From an uncultured Flavobacteriaceae bacterium (GTDB lineage Bacteria > Bacteroidota > Bacteroidia > Flavobacteriales > Flavobacteriaceae): a stretch of DNA of 64,000 nucleotides. The stretch is from contig CANMSI010000003.1 in the NCBI GenBank assembly GCA_947500575.1, forward strand, positions 558,001 to 622,000. The letters are read 5' to 3'. Both the position numbers and the translations under genes were made by a program. Under the pieces are notes generated by a model that was given only the letters and a program-made list of their open reading frames with translations, was not told where the DNA came from and ran no database searches. Below, piece after piece: positions 18,653 to 27,420 of this stretch; the stretch's first letter is position 1; every line of letters starts with the position of its first letter.

Positions 18653-20089
18653 ATGAACTTTTTTAAAATGAGCGTCTTTCTTTTATTGTGGATCAGTAGT
18701 ATTCATAGTATCCGTGCTCAGTCGCAGTATGATTATAATGAGTTGATGTCTGTAGAAGATCAAAAAAAAGATTTACAGCTTCTAAGGAGTAATCTGGAGG
18801 AAGTACATCCGGGATTATACAGGTATCATTCAAAAGAAGAGTTTAGAATACTTTTTGATGCGATTAAAAATGAATTGAATACCCCTATCACTGCTGTTGA
18901 TTTTTACCGAAGATTACTTCCATTATTGCCTCTAATTGCCAATAATCATACAAAAATTCAATGCCCTATAACCTACGAAAATGTGATTGGGAAAACAGCT
19001 CTAAGATTTCCTTTTCGACTCTACCATAGAAATAATAAATCCTATGTATATGCAGATCTATCAGATGAACAAGTTATTGGTGCGGGCAGAGAAATACTCA
19101 AGATAAATGGAAGAACAATGGAAGAAATTTTAACAGAAATGATTGGATATACTTCTGTTGACGGATTTAATACTTCTATAGCCTATTACGGACTAGGAGT
19201 TGCTTTTAGTAGAAGGTATGCCTATTATTTTGGAACTCCCGCTGTTTTTGAAATTGAATATGTGGATGCAAACAATAAAATAAGGACTACATCTATTAAA
19301 GGACAAAAAGCCCCTTTATTAAATCAAAGACGGGCAAAACATGCCAAGCCTAAGCCAGAAGAGATTATTTCTTTTTCCATTACAAATGAAATTGCGTATT
19401 TGAGAATAACATCTTTTCAACCCAAAAGTGCAAGTAATTTTAAAAAGCAAATAAGGAATGCATTTAAAGAGATTAAAGAGAACGAAGTACCTAATCTTAT
19501 TATTGATGTTAGAGACAATGGAGGGGGGTATGGAGAAGCTGCAAATGAAGTGTTGAGTTATTTAATTAGCACTGTAGTACATCCCTATAAGGATGAATAT
19601 GCCTTGGTAAAGGAAATTCCATATGAACGTTATTACGAAAAAGATTTCTTTTTTAAACATTTTAAGCGGCAGCCATTGGAAAAAAAAGGAAGAACCTACC
19701 ATATAAAGAATATTACTTCTCAAAAAATACAGCCAAAGAAAACGAACTTTCACAAAAAATTATTCATACTCCAAAATGCAGCAAGCGCTTCTGCTACAGG
19801 GGAGTTTCTTGGGTTAGCTAAATCCTATACCAAAGCTGAATTTATAGGAGAAGAAGCGGGCGGAAATGGAGCGGAATTTACGGCTAACGATTTGTTGCAT
19901 ATGACATTGCCAAGATCTGGAGTACGGCTTACGATCCCAGCTTTAAGAACAGAACTAAATGTAACTTTCCAAAATACCGGATATGGAGTACAGCCAGATT
20001 ATGAAATTATTCCAACCATTGATGATATTCTTAATGAGAAAGATGTTGTTTTGGAATATGTTTATCAAAAAATAAATCAAGAAAATTAA
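18653..20089 (+). CDS. Exported S41-family peptidase-like protein
   Basis: The start is set at the ATG at 18653, giving a signal peptide ending SIRAQ; the upstream TTG at 18605 is less likely. The C-terminal half is a tail-specific-protease fold: NLIIDVRDNGGG, LFILQNAASASATGEF (the second Ser region is where the nucleophile lies in S41 enzymes) and GEEAGGNGAEFTANDL. No clear PDZ domain is visible, as in the interphotoreceptor-retinol-binding-like branch. Substrate unknown. It follows the AraC-type regulator on the same strand. Confidence 0.8.
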   Translation: MNFFKMSVFLLLWISSIHSIRAQSQYDYNELMSVEDQKKDLQLLRSNLEEVHPGLYRYHSKEEFRILFDAIKNELNTPITAVDFYRRLLPLLPLIANNHTKIQCPITYENVIGKTALRFPFRLYHRNNKSYVYADLSDEQVIGAGREILKINGRTMEEILTEMIGYTSVDGFNTSIAYYGLGVAFSRRYAYYFGTPAVFEIEYVDANNKIRTTSIKGQKAPLLNQRRAKHAKPKPEEIISFSITNEIAYLRITSFQPKSASNFKKQIRNAFKEIKENEVPNLIIDVRDNGGGYGEAANEVLSYLISTVVHPYKDEYALVKEIPYERYYEKDFFFKHFKRQPLEKKGRTYHIKNITSQKIQPKKTNFHKKLFILQNAASASATGEFLGLAKSYTKAEFIGEEAGGNGAEFTANDLLHMTLPRSGVRLTIPALRTELNVTFQNTGYGVQPDYEIIPTIDDILNEKDVVLEYVYQKINQEN

Positions 20090-20135
20090 AAGAAGCTAAA
20101 GTTTGCACCACGCCATATAACATACATATAAGAAG

Positions 20136-20498
20136 TTATTTATTTGGATTTGGATAATGATCAGATTGATCCTCCCCTGTATTATCCATACAAACAAAGT
20201 CCTTTTCTAATAAAAGGGATAGGGAAGTGCCATGGGCCGTTTGGAACGTATGGCTAAAGCCTACTTGGTCGCTGTTAAACCATTGTTCACTATGCTCTTT
20301 TGCTAGATACAGACAAATGCAATCTCCACTAAACTCTGCTTCAAGCAGAGCAATACCAGTTTTGGCTTTTAGCGCATAGGTGAGTTTTCTGTTACCAAAA
20401 TCGGTAGTGTCTTCAAAAGATCCGGTTTTGGAAAAAACTTCTACCTCAGTTTTAGTTAATCTATAGCGGATGGAGTTTCCTTTGATTCTAATTTTCAT
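20136..20498 (-). CDS. Conserved protein of the DUF7009 type
   Basis: The 120 residues start MKIRIKGNSIRYRLTKTEVE and carry a DFGNRKLTYAL block, a pattern I associate with the Bacteroidota DUF7009 family. It is a beta-rich small cytoplasmic protein. Its start overlaps the stop of the siroheme-type dehydrogenase gene upstream by 11 nt, so the two are co-transcribed. No function is known to me. Confidence 0.65.
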   Translation of the reverse strand: MKIRIKGNSIRYRLTKTEVEVFSKTGSFEDTTDFGNRKLTYALKAKTGIALLEAEFSGDCICLYLAKEHSEQWFNSDQVGFSHTFQTAHGTSLSLLLEKDFVCMDNTGEDQSDHYPNPNK

Positions 20499-21081
20499 CT
20501 CCCTCTTTTTTTTGTACCAATCCTTTAGTAAACTCGTTCAAGGTCGCTACTTTTTCCTCAAAATTACCTTTGATGCTTTTTCGATATTCATTCAGATTTT
20601 TCACCAAATCATCAATATTTTCTGGAATCACATCTTCAAAAAATTGCCGCAAACGTTTGGCAGTGGTGGGCGATTTTCCGTTGGTAGAAATGGCCACTTT
20701 TACATTTCCTTTGGTGACAATACCACCCATATAAAAATCACAAAATGGCGGGTTATCGGCTACATTTACCAATATTTGTTCTGCTCTACAATCCTTATAT
20801 ACTTGTTCGTTTACTGGCACATGATCCGTGGTAGCAATCACCATATGTTTTCCTTCCAAATACTTAGGATGGTACACATCTGTATGCATGGGGATGTTAA
20901 ATTTTTCCGCGAGTTGAACGGTAGCTTCTCTAAACATAGGAGCCACCATTTCTACCTGTGCATTGGGACTGGATTTTAGTAAGAACGTCAATTTTTCTTC
21001 TGCCACATTACCACCGCCCACAATTAAAACCTGTAGTTGTGAAACCTTTAAAAAAATAGGATATAATTCATTTCGTTCCAT
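20488..21081 (-). CDS. Precorrin-2 dehydrogenase / sirohydrochlorin ferrochelatase-like (CysG N-domain, Met8 type)
   Basis: This 197-aa protein has the N-terminal NAD-binding segment LQVLIVGGGNVAEEKLTFLL, the VIATTDHVPVNEQVY motif, VNVADNPPFCDFYMGGIV and the STNGKSPTTAKRLRQFFE helix that define this family. The reaction is NAD-dependent oxidation of precorrin-2 to sirohydrochlorin, with iron insertion in some members, on the route to siroheme for sulfite/nitrite reductases. No other siroheme or sulfate-assimilation gene is next to it in this window. Confidence 0.88.
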   Translation of the reverse strand: MERNELYPIFLKVSQLQVLIVGGGNVAEEKLTFLLKSSPNAQVEMVAPMFREATVQLAEKFNIPMHTDVYHPKYLEGKHMVIATTDHVPVNEQVYKDCRAEQILVNVADNPPFCDFYMGGIVTKGNVKVAISTNGKSPTTAKRLRQFFEDVIPENIDDLVKNLNEYRKSIKGNFEEKVATLNEFTKGLVQKKEGDEN

Positions 21082-21200
21082 TCAATTCTTCTGTATTATG
21101 TTGAACATTTTTGAAAACTACGGTTCAAAGTTACTGTTCTTTTAGTCGTATCTATTGATTCCTTATTGCAGATTGCTTTGGATGTGCAATGTGCACCTTC

Positions 21201-21560
21201 TTATTCTGATGGAATTGGAAGTTGGTGCATTCTTAAAAAGGAGAGTTTATCCCAATAGCCTCGCTGAAATTTTATCTTGCCATCTATCACTTGGAAGAAA
21301 CCACATCCTCTTAAGCCTAAAGGGTCTTTCCATTCTAAAATGGCCCAGTCTCCATCTTCAAAAATATGTTCTGGAATACAGCACATATCCGCAGCCTTAA
21401 ATTCTGCAGCAAACATTGCTCTAATAGCTTTTTGCCCTTTAATAGGCTCGTTGGCTACTTGGTGGTTAATGGCATCTATATGATAAAGTGCTGCAATTTC
21501 AGTTGCATTCCCTTGGTTAAAGAGTTCTATCCATTGTTCTATGACTTGGCGAGGTTTCAT
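21201..21560 (-). CDS. SnoaL-like / NTF2-fold protein
   Basis: The 119 residues have the NTF2-like pattern: a first helix (VIEQWIELFNQGNATEIAALYH), a beta-sheet with the WAILEW and GFFQVIDGKI strands, and a closing W. This is the SnoaL polyketide-cyclase/isomerase superfamily, where function cannot be told from sequence. It is a stand-alone minus-strand gene 120 nt upstream of the siroheme gene. Confidence 0.75.
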   Translation of the reverse strand: MKPRQVIEQWIELFNQGNATEIAALYHIDAINHQVANEPIKGQKAIRAMFAAEFKAADMCCIPEHIFEDGDWAILEWKDPLGLRGCGFFQVIDGKIKFQRGYWDKLSFLRMHQLPIPSE

Positions 21561-21871
21561 TGTTTTCTAACTGTTGTTTTTAGATATTGAAATAGGCTAT
21601 CTAAGGTACGAATATTCTATATTAGACTGGTTATAAAGCAATTTTATCCGCCTACATTTTATTTCGGCCGACGGGCATAATGGCTAATTATGATGATAAT
21701 TAAAAAGGATCATAATGTCTTGCATTATGACACTTTGCTTGGGTAAAGCAAAGTATTTTGTACTACACTTTCTTTAAATTTTTCTTCTAAAAAGATTCTT
21801 CTTCGAAGGTAATGGAACACTTATTAACTGACCGACGGTAGGAGGGATGGCAATGTGTGTGGAATGGATTA
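21561..21871. other. Non-coding stretch of 311 bp holding a hairpin array
   Basis: No plausible gene was found. Positions 21685-21754 hold three consecutive perfect hairpins, listed separately. The remainder is AT-rich without a recognisable promoter, terminator or RNA gene. It marks the left edge of the accessory island. Confidence 0.6.
21685..21754. repeat. Array of three perfect short hairpins
   Basis: TAATTAT-GATG-ATAATTA (21685-21702), TCATAATG-TCTTG-CATTATGA (21710-21730) and ACTTTGCTT-GGGTA-AAGCAAAGT (21732-21754) follow each other almost without gaps, each with a perfect stem of 7, 8 and 9 bp. None has a T-run typical of a terminator on the plus strand. Three perfect stems in 70 bp is unusual. 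Could be a mobile hairpin element or a structured RNA. Confidence 0.7.
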
Positions 21872-22663
21872 CTAGTTCTTAAAATAGTCAAAATCTTTAG
21901 AAATTAAATAAGTATCTTGATACTTTTCAAAAATGTGTTTTTTAAGCATCATAAACGGTCCCTCTTGAATATATTCCTTTAGTTCATTTTCCTCTTGCTC
22001 CAATTGCAATTCAAATGAATTCGAATCCTCAGGGTACTTTCTTATAAGCTCTATTAAAATTTTAATTTTCGGAAAGTATATATTTAACATGAACTTGTAA
22101 ATTAGCTTTCTGGTTTTTGGTTTTTCTTTTCCATTTATAAAGGTTTTTAAAACTGTCCTTTCATACTTATCTATGTTCTCGGCACTCTGATTTTCATGGT
22201 CTAACAAGTCATAATTGCCGTTTACGGGATTAAATATCAATTTATCCATTTCATTTTTGCAGCAAGGGTTTAAAACTGGAAAGTAATCTCTTTTCTTATT
22301 GTTACAAGAATGACAGGACCAAACGAAATTATCTAAAGAATAGATTTTTTCAGCATTTATATCTAAGCTCTTGGGGAAAAAGTGATCTACTTCGCCATCT
22401 CTTTCTTGGTCACAATAGGAACCACAATAAGCACAATTATATTCAAAGAAATTTCTAAGTGGAATTCGAATTGAATCCCGATTCCATAAACTTCCAGGCT
22501 TACTAACTATTTCAGGTTCCGGCATATCAGGATTCCTTCTTTTCAAGGCCTTTTGAGCGATATACTCCTTATAATCTAGCCACTTCTGTCTTTCATCAGT
22601 ATCAAGTTGCGTCAATTCGTCAACAGGGGCGTTTTGAAATACAGCCCTATCCAAAAAATGCAT
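21872..22663 (-). CDS. HNH endonuclease, PtuB-like (Septu/retron-associated type)
   Basis: This 263-aa protein contains an HNH core (about 70-125): NCAYCGSYCDQ, GEVDHFFPKS, NFVWSCHSCNNKKRDYFP. The CxxC pairs bind Zn, and the DH plus N residues form the nuclease site. The arrangement is that of the PtuB family, the HNH effector of Septu and of some retron systems. It starts 3 nt after the end of the ATPase gene on the same strand, the same order as ptuA-ptuB. I infer an anti-phage nuclease; targets are unknown. Confidence 0.85.
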   Translation of the reverse strand: MHFLDRAVFQNAPVDELTQLDTDERQKWLDYKEYIAQKALKRRNPDMPEPEIVSKPGSLWNRDSIRIPLRNFFEYNCAYCGSYCDQERDGEVDHFFPKSLDINAEKIYSLDNFVWSCHSCNNKKRDYFPVLNPCCKNEMDKLIFNPVNGNYDLLDHENQSAENIDKYERTVLKTFINGKEKPKTRKLIYKFMLNIYFPKIKILIELIRKYPEDSNSFELQLEQEENELKEYIQEGPFMMLKKHIFEKYQDTYLISKDFDYFKN

Positions 22664-22666
22664 GGG

Positions 22667-24892
22667 CTAAGATTTTACTTTTTTAATTAGTTCTTCCAGC
22701 TCACTTTGCTTTTCTTTAAGTGCCTTTTCATAATCTTCTAAAGAATCACTAAGAGAAGCACTCTCGCTTAAACTATTAATATTTTCTTTAATAAGTTTTA
22801 TGGTTTCCTCATCCTCTGCCGGAGTATTCTCTAATTGCTCTTTAAGTTGTTCTAGATTGTAGAGCGGGGGGGATTCAGTGGTATTAAATAATTTATGCAA
22901 AATGTCATTGTAGTTTAATGACCATGTATCAATATCATTTTCAGAAAGAACAATTTCGTTAGAATCATTTATTTCAAGGTTTAAAATTTGTTCTTTATTA
23001 AGTCTCGAGATTATTAAAGGGGAATGAGTTGTAAATATGAACTGTGTTTTTATGAAGTTCTTTCGGAGAATACTTATGAATTGCGCTTGCCATTTTGGAT
23101 GAATAGAAGTGTCTATTTCATCCAAAATTAATATAGAATTTTGCACAATGGCCTGATTCGTTAAGAGGGTGGGAAATGAATTGATTAACCGCTCTAAGTA
23201 ATAACCTACCCAACTCATAATTATTTTGAACCCTTGGCTTACCATGCTCAAGGGAATACCATCAGGAGAGTCAAAAGTAGAAACCCAAACATCTGGTGGT
23301 GAAGCGCTTTTTACCTTAATATATTTTATCTCATGTCTTGTTATTTCGGAAATTATTCCGAAAACCTTGTCAATAATCGCCCTATTTTTATTTTCAGTAA
23401 CAGTTATTTCCTCATTCTCATTAGAATCTACCTCCTGCAAGCCCTTTACATCTAAATTAACTATCCAAGAAATAAAAGAGTTTAGTCTATTATCTTCTTC
23501 ATTACTATAAATCAGAGGAATTAAATCATTCACATGGGGTTGGGACATTTTTACAAAACTTTCTGAACTACTTTGAACTACTTCGCTTCTTAACTGTGGG
23601 AATCCAACAATTGGACATTTTAGATTAAAACCACCAGTCAATATTTCTGATTCATTTTCACTTGTGATTTTAAAATCTCGGCCTTTGTCTATTGGTTCCA
23701 AAGATATCTTGTTCGTATAATCATCGCCATCAATAGAGTAACTGAGCTCTATAGAGCCGCTCTCATATATTGTTTGTCCCTCCTTATTGAGGCCCGAAAT
23801 TCTTAGTAGAGGCCACATCTTCTTTCGTTCGATACTGGGATGTACACCACCTAGAATTGCTAAACCTATTGACCTTAATATGGTACTTTTACCAGCACCA
23901 TTCTCCCCAACCAGACAATTGATATTTTCATCGAAATCAAGCTCTAAGTTTTTAAAATGACCAATATTTATTAAAGAAATTTTACTTAATCTAACTTTGG
24001 GAGAGTGCTGGTCAAGGGCCGAAAAAATATTGCCTTTTAATTCATCATAAGAACCAAACAAAAGAGTTTTATCTTTATAATTCTTACGTATCAACTCCTC
24101 ATTTTGCTCGGTCACGCTGCCAATTGACCTATTTATAAAATTAATACTAGTTTCAATGATTTTATTTTGTAGTAATATGTAGTAGTTTAAGTCTAGTTTC
24201 GAACATTTTTCCAATAATTTAAATAGAAGTTTGGAATCTTTATGCGAATCGAATGTTATTAGAAAGAAGACTATACTTTTCGATTTATTAATATCCTTTA
24301 AAGAATTGACTTCGATTAAATTTGTGCCTATTTCTTCTATATAATTGTTTAATATTTCGTCAAATTTCGATTTAATGTTGTCTTTTTGAATATTCTTAAA
24401 AATATATGCCTTTCGAGTTCGAGGTGACTCAAGTGGAACTTCTTGATTTTCTAAAATATAACTAATAGTATTTGCCGGAGAATTAGCACTATAATTTGAT
24501 GGCAGAGGGAGCTTAGTGTCATTGACTGTAAAGGATTTTAACTTGGTTAAGTTTGCTATTTCTAACGGTAAATATTCAATGTCATTACCGTGAATATTTA
24601 GATCTTCCAGGTTAACTAAATTCCCAATTTCCTTGGGTACTTTAACAATTTTATTTTTATAAAAATGTAAAAGTTTTAAATTGGTAAGCTCGAAAAGCTC
24701 CTCTGGGAGCTCTTTAATTTCATTATTTCCTATATCTAATTTCTGAATTGTATTAAAAGCACCAATTGACTTTGGTATTTCCGATAATTTTTTGCCGTTT
24801 ATTGTGCAATTATTAAGGTGAAGTGCTGTAATGCCTGGGGTTAGCTTAGGGAACTTGGGAATTGATTTACCGTTGTGGACTAGTTGTGACAT
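22667..24892 (-). CDS. LRR - alpha/beta domain - RecF/SMC-type ATPase fusion (PtuA-like)
   Basis: I start at the ATG at 24892 (741 aa). The TTG at 24928 lies upstream of or within a TACATTTG -7 box (24926-24933, minus) that lacks a good -33. Residues about 8-131 are about five leucine-rich repeats of the LPEELFELTNLKLL type. Residues about 161-291 are an unassigned alpha/beta region (KSIVFFLITF core). From about 300 comes an ABC/AAA ATPase with Walker A GENGAGKST (329-337), a signature-like VSQGFK, Walker B ILILDEID (587-594) and THSP. A charged coiled coil closes the protein. The ATPase plus adjacent HNH gene matches Septu; the LRR front end is not part of standard PtuA as I know it. Confidence 0.82.
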   Translation of the reverse strand: MSQLVHNGKSIPKFPKLTPGITALHLNNCTINGKKLSEIPKSIGAFNTIQKLDIGNNEIKELPEELFELTNLKLLHFYKNKIVKVPKEIGNLVNLEDLNIHGNDIEYLPLEIANLTKLKSFTVNDTKLPLPSNYSANSPANTISYILENQEVPLESPRTRKAYIFKNIQKDNIKSKFDEILNNYIEEIGTNLIEVNSLKDINKSKSIVFFLITFDSHKDSKLLFKLLEKCSKLDLNYYILLQNKIIETSINFINRSIGSVTEQNEELIRKNYKDKTLLFGSYDELKGNIFSALDQHSPKVRLSKISLINIGHFKNLELDFDENINCLVGENGAGKSTILRSIGLAILGGVHPSIERKKMWPLLRISGLNKEGQTIYESGSIELSYSIDGDDYTNKISLEPIDKGRDFKITSENESEILTGGFNLKCPIVGFPQLRSEVVQSSSESFVKMSQPHVNDLIPLIYSNEEDNRLNSFISWIVNLDVKGLQEVDSNENEEITVTENKNRAIIDKVFGIISEITRHEIKYIKVKSASPPDVWVSTFDSPDGIPLSMVSQGFKIIMSWVGYYLERLINSFPTLLTNQAIVQNSILILDEIDTSIHPKWQAQFISILRKNFIKTQFIFTTHSPLIISRLNKEQILNLEINDSNEIVLSENDIDTWSLNYNDILHKLFNTTESPPLYNLEQLKEQLENTPAEDEETIKLIKENINSLSESASLSDSLEDYEKALKEKQSELEELIKKVKS

Positions 24893-25333
24893 ATTGTTGA
24901 AAAAAATTAAAACACATGAATTATTCAAATGTAAGAATCTATTTGCAAATTGTTAATAAATATAGGATAGGTTAAGGCCTAAGAGAATTTTGGTAAAACA
25001 ATAGGGGAGAGGAGCGTTAAGAATTTTAGGGGGCTGGTTACAATAATGATTGACTGTTATATTGGTTCTTTGACCTTAAAGCGATCTTAAAAGTCAGAAT
25101 GGATCCTAAAATTTAGCGACCGGCCCGTACATTGTTTCCAAAATTATCTGTAAGCCTTGATTTTTTTGTTTCTTTTTTTATCAAGAAAAAAAGAAAAAAC
25201 AACTCTTGATCAAGTTATCTATAGTTGAAGGTAGGAGGTAGTTTTGTTACGGTATTATCTTACATTAAATTTTGGAATTTCTTTACAACTTCTTTATATT
25301 GAACACTCAATACCCCCATCAAACTAATAACTA
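24893..25333. other. Non-coding stretch of about 440 bp between divergent accessory genes
   Basis: This holds the probable promoter region of the minus-strand ATPase gene (TACATTTG-type -7 at 24926-24933 on the minus strand) and the palindromic element at 25155-25213. No open frame of note and no RNA gene was recognised in the rest. Confidence 0.55.
25155..25213. repeat. A/T-rich palindromic element with CTTGAT/ATCAAG ends
   Basis: CCTTGAT (25155-25161) and ATCAAG (25208-25213) flank a hairpin whose arms are TTTCTTTTTTT (25169-25179) and AAAAAAAGAAA (25186-25196) around the loop ATCAAG. The right end contains the palindrome CTTGATCAAG (25204-25213). The look is that of a dispersed intergenic repeat, which only a genome-wide search can confirm. 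Confidence 0.5.
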
Positions 25334-26866
25334 ATGAATTGGTCAACTATAACTATAGGCCTTCTATTTGCGGGGCTCGTTTTGTTTTTTGTAAGAATTA
25401 TAAAAGATAATATCCCTCTTCTTAAAAGTATCAGAAAAAATCATAAATCCTTTGTTAAGTCTATAGCCATAAGTATAGCTTTATGGTCTCCAATGCTAAT
25501 CGCCATTTTACCAGGGCTATGGGCAAATTATCAATTGGAAGTAGCAGTAAAATCTTCTATTTACGAGGATACATTTATAACAGATGTAAATGAGGAAAAA
25601 GATGAATTTCTAGTTGATCTTGATTATTCAGTTAATGAAGTTTTTGAAAACTATGAAAAAGAGATTTTGAAAGACATTGACACTCTTGGGATTTCAGCGG
25701 AAAATGCCAAGAATTCTTACCCTAAAAAAGTTGGTGACCAAATAAAAGGAACCTACGAAGCGCAGGAAGCTACCTTACTTAAAAAACCAAAAAGCAAATG
25801 GGGAAGTTTTAATAGATGGAAAAAGCGAAAAAAAGTAGATATTTTTAATTCATTAAGTCGAAAATTGACACAACAATCGAATAAACAAATGAAGTCTGTA
25901 GTAATGAATATGGCAGATGTTGTTGAAAATGAACTTAAATCAAAACTTGAAGATGTTGATAATGCTGTGGACAATTACTCAAATAAAGCTAAGGAAATAG
26001 TAATTGAGGAACTGGAAAGGTACCGTCAAATAACATACAATAGTATAAAAAATACATATTTGACCTTGAAATTAATAAAAGCAATATTTGATTTATTCTT
26101 AATAGTTGCTATAATTAAAAGTTTCCTCTATGTCCTTGCAAGGGTATTATATAGCAAGGATAGTGGCATTACGTTTAGTTTGGATTTTGATGAAATTGAA
26201 AAAAAAGGTGCGATAATAAAGAAGGAAAAAAGATTTTCAATAGGAGCAGCTTCAAAAGAAGTATATTTCATAACAAGAAAAGTTACGCTAAGCGGTGCTT
26301 CAGAAAGACTGAAAACACCCCAATTCTACAGGTGTTTCTTTTCTAGATTATTTAATAAGGCCTTGGCAATGGATAAGGTCGATATGACCTGTATTGATGA
26401 ACAGGTATCAATAGGGCAAGATAAGAAACAAGAATTTTTAATTTATGAACTTAAAAAAGGAGAAGTCTGTATCTTTCATTTTAGAGATTTTATTGGTATG
26501 ACGGAAGGCGTAAAATTAAAGACCATTTTTAATTTTCAACTTTTTTCTTTTTTATTTGGTACTGTTCGTTTTTCATCGGCTAAAGGAGGTAAAAATGGGG
26601 GTAAAATAATTCTAAAAAGCACTGGAGAGTGTATAATTTCACCACATGGAGGGACGAATAAACCACATAAATCGTTTAGTATTTTGGCGTTTCAAAAAAA
26701 GGCTGAATTTTCAGTTGAGTCAAGTTTAGGTATCGTAGATATTTTCCTTAGTAATTACAGTTTAAAAAAGGTTAACACAGCCAATATAATAATTGCTAGT
26801 GTTGAAACAGATAGAAAAAGAAAAGGAATTCTCAAGTTCTTCCTTCGATTTTTTATACCTATTTAG
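25334..26866 (+). CDS. Unrecognised membrane protein with coiled coil and C-terminal beta-rich domain
   Basis: The 510-aa protein has two N-terminal TM helices (about 5-22 and 43-64). A charged helical stretch (about 75-240, with likely coiled coil around 180-240) leads to a third membrane region (about 244-272). A C-terminal soluble domain (about 285-510) is rich in short hydrophobic strands and Gly/Lys turns and vaguely recalls AIM24-like beta folds, without a match I would rely on. It is divergent from the LRR-ATPase gene, so it may belong to the same accessory island. Not recognised. Confidence 0.7.
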   Translation: MNWSTITIGLLFAGLVLFFVRIIKDNIPLLKSIRKNHKSFVKSIAISIALWSPMLIAILPGLWANYQLEVAVKSSIYEDTFITDVNEEKDEFLVDLDYSVNEVFENYEKEILKDIDTLGISAENAKNSYPKKVGDQIKGTYEAQEATLLKKPKSKWGSFNRWKKRKKVDIFNSLSRKLTQQSNKQMKSVVMNMADVVENELKSKLEDVDNAVDNYSNKAKEIVIEELERYRQITYNSIKNTYLTLKLIKAIFDLFLIVAIIKSFLYVLARVLYSKDSGITFSLDFDEIEKKGAIIKKEKRFSIGAASKEVYFITRKVTLSGASERLKTPQFYRCFFSRLFNKALAMDKVDMTCIDEQVSIGQDKKQEFLIYELKKGEVCIFHFRDFIGMTEGVKLKTIFNFQLFSFLFGTVRFSSAKGGKNGGKIILKSTGECIISPHGGTNKPHKSFSILAFQKKAEFSVESSLGIVDIFLSNYSLKKVNTANIIIASVETDRKRKGILKFFLRFFIPI

Positions 26867-27420
26867 CGCGTAATATTATGTAAAATAGAAATTAAAGAAA
26901 GATTTCCTAGGAACATATAGAGTAGCAAGTGCTCAGAAATTTATTTTTCTTAAATTTTGAGCTTTTGCGGCAAGCTGCCGAGAATGCTGTGAAAAATTTA
27001 TTGACGAATAGTTTCTCATAAATCGCATATTTCAAAAGAATCTAAAAGTTTTGCTTTTTTTGGCGCTGGCCAAGCGGCTGGGAATTGCGTATAAAATAAA
27101 ATGCCTCAGCATTTTGATTTTATGAAAACAATAAGCTGTTGGCCGAGCGGCAATTTGACATAATGACAAATTATGAGTACAGCCGAAAGGTTTGTCGCTG
27201 GGGTTGCTAAGAATTTGAAATTCTCTAAAAAGTTTTTTCTAAGTACAAATATTGAAGCTACGTAAATTAGACAGGCTGATGACCCTGTTAGTAATTCTCT
27301 TAAAAGCTATAAACGTGAGGGATATTTTACATAATAGAATTATGACTTACAGCTAAAGAGTTGAATCTGAAATACTTATATGCCAATCTGTATCATAATT
27401 TAATTTATGTTAAATACAAT
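26867..27420. other. Non-coding stretch of 554 bp, hairpin-rich
   Basis: No credible gene on either strand. Besides the hairpin at 26931-26962, the strongest structure is ATAAAATAAAATGC (27091-27104) / GCATTTTGATTTTAT (27109-27123), a 14-bp stem with one bulge and loop CTCA. Short GC-rich inverted pairs (CGGCA-AGC-TGCCG, GCCG-AG-CGGC) and CATAAT-GACAA-ATTATG also occur. GC-rich islands in AT-rich DNA here resemble the array at 21685-21754 in style. Nature unknown. Confidence 0.55.
26931..26962 (+). terminator. Possible terminator after the membrane-protein gene
   Basis: GCTCAGAAATTTA (26931-26943) pairs with TAAATTTTGAGC (26951-26962), a 12-bp stem with one bulged G, followed by only four T residues. 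It lies 65 nt past the stop codon at 26866. The weak T-run makes this uncertain. Confidence 0.45.

Noticed and set aside
20470-20979. Long plus-strand frame opposite the siroheme-type gene
   Set aside because: The minus-strand frame carries all family motifs; the plus-strand translation is Phe/Ile-rich and shows no motif.
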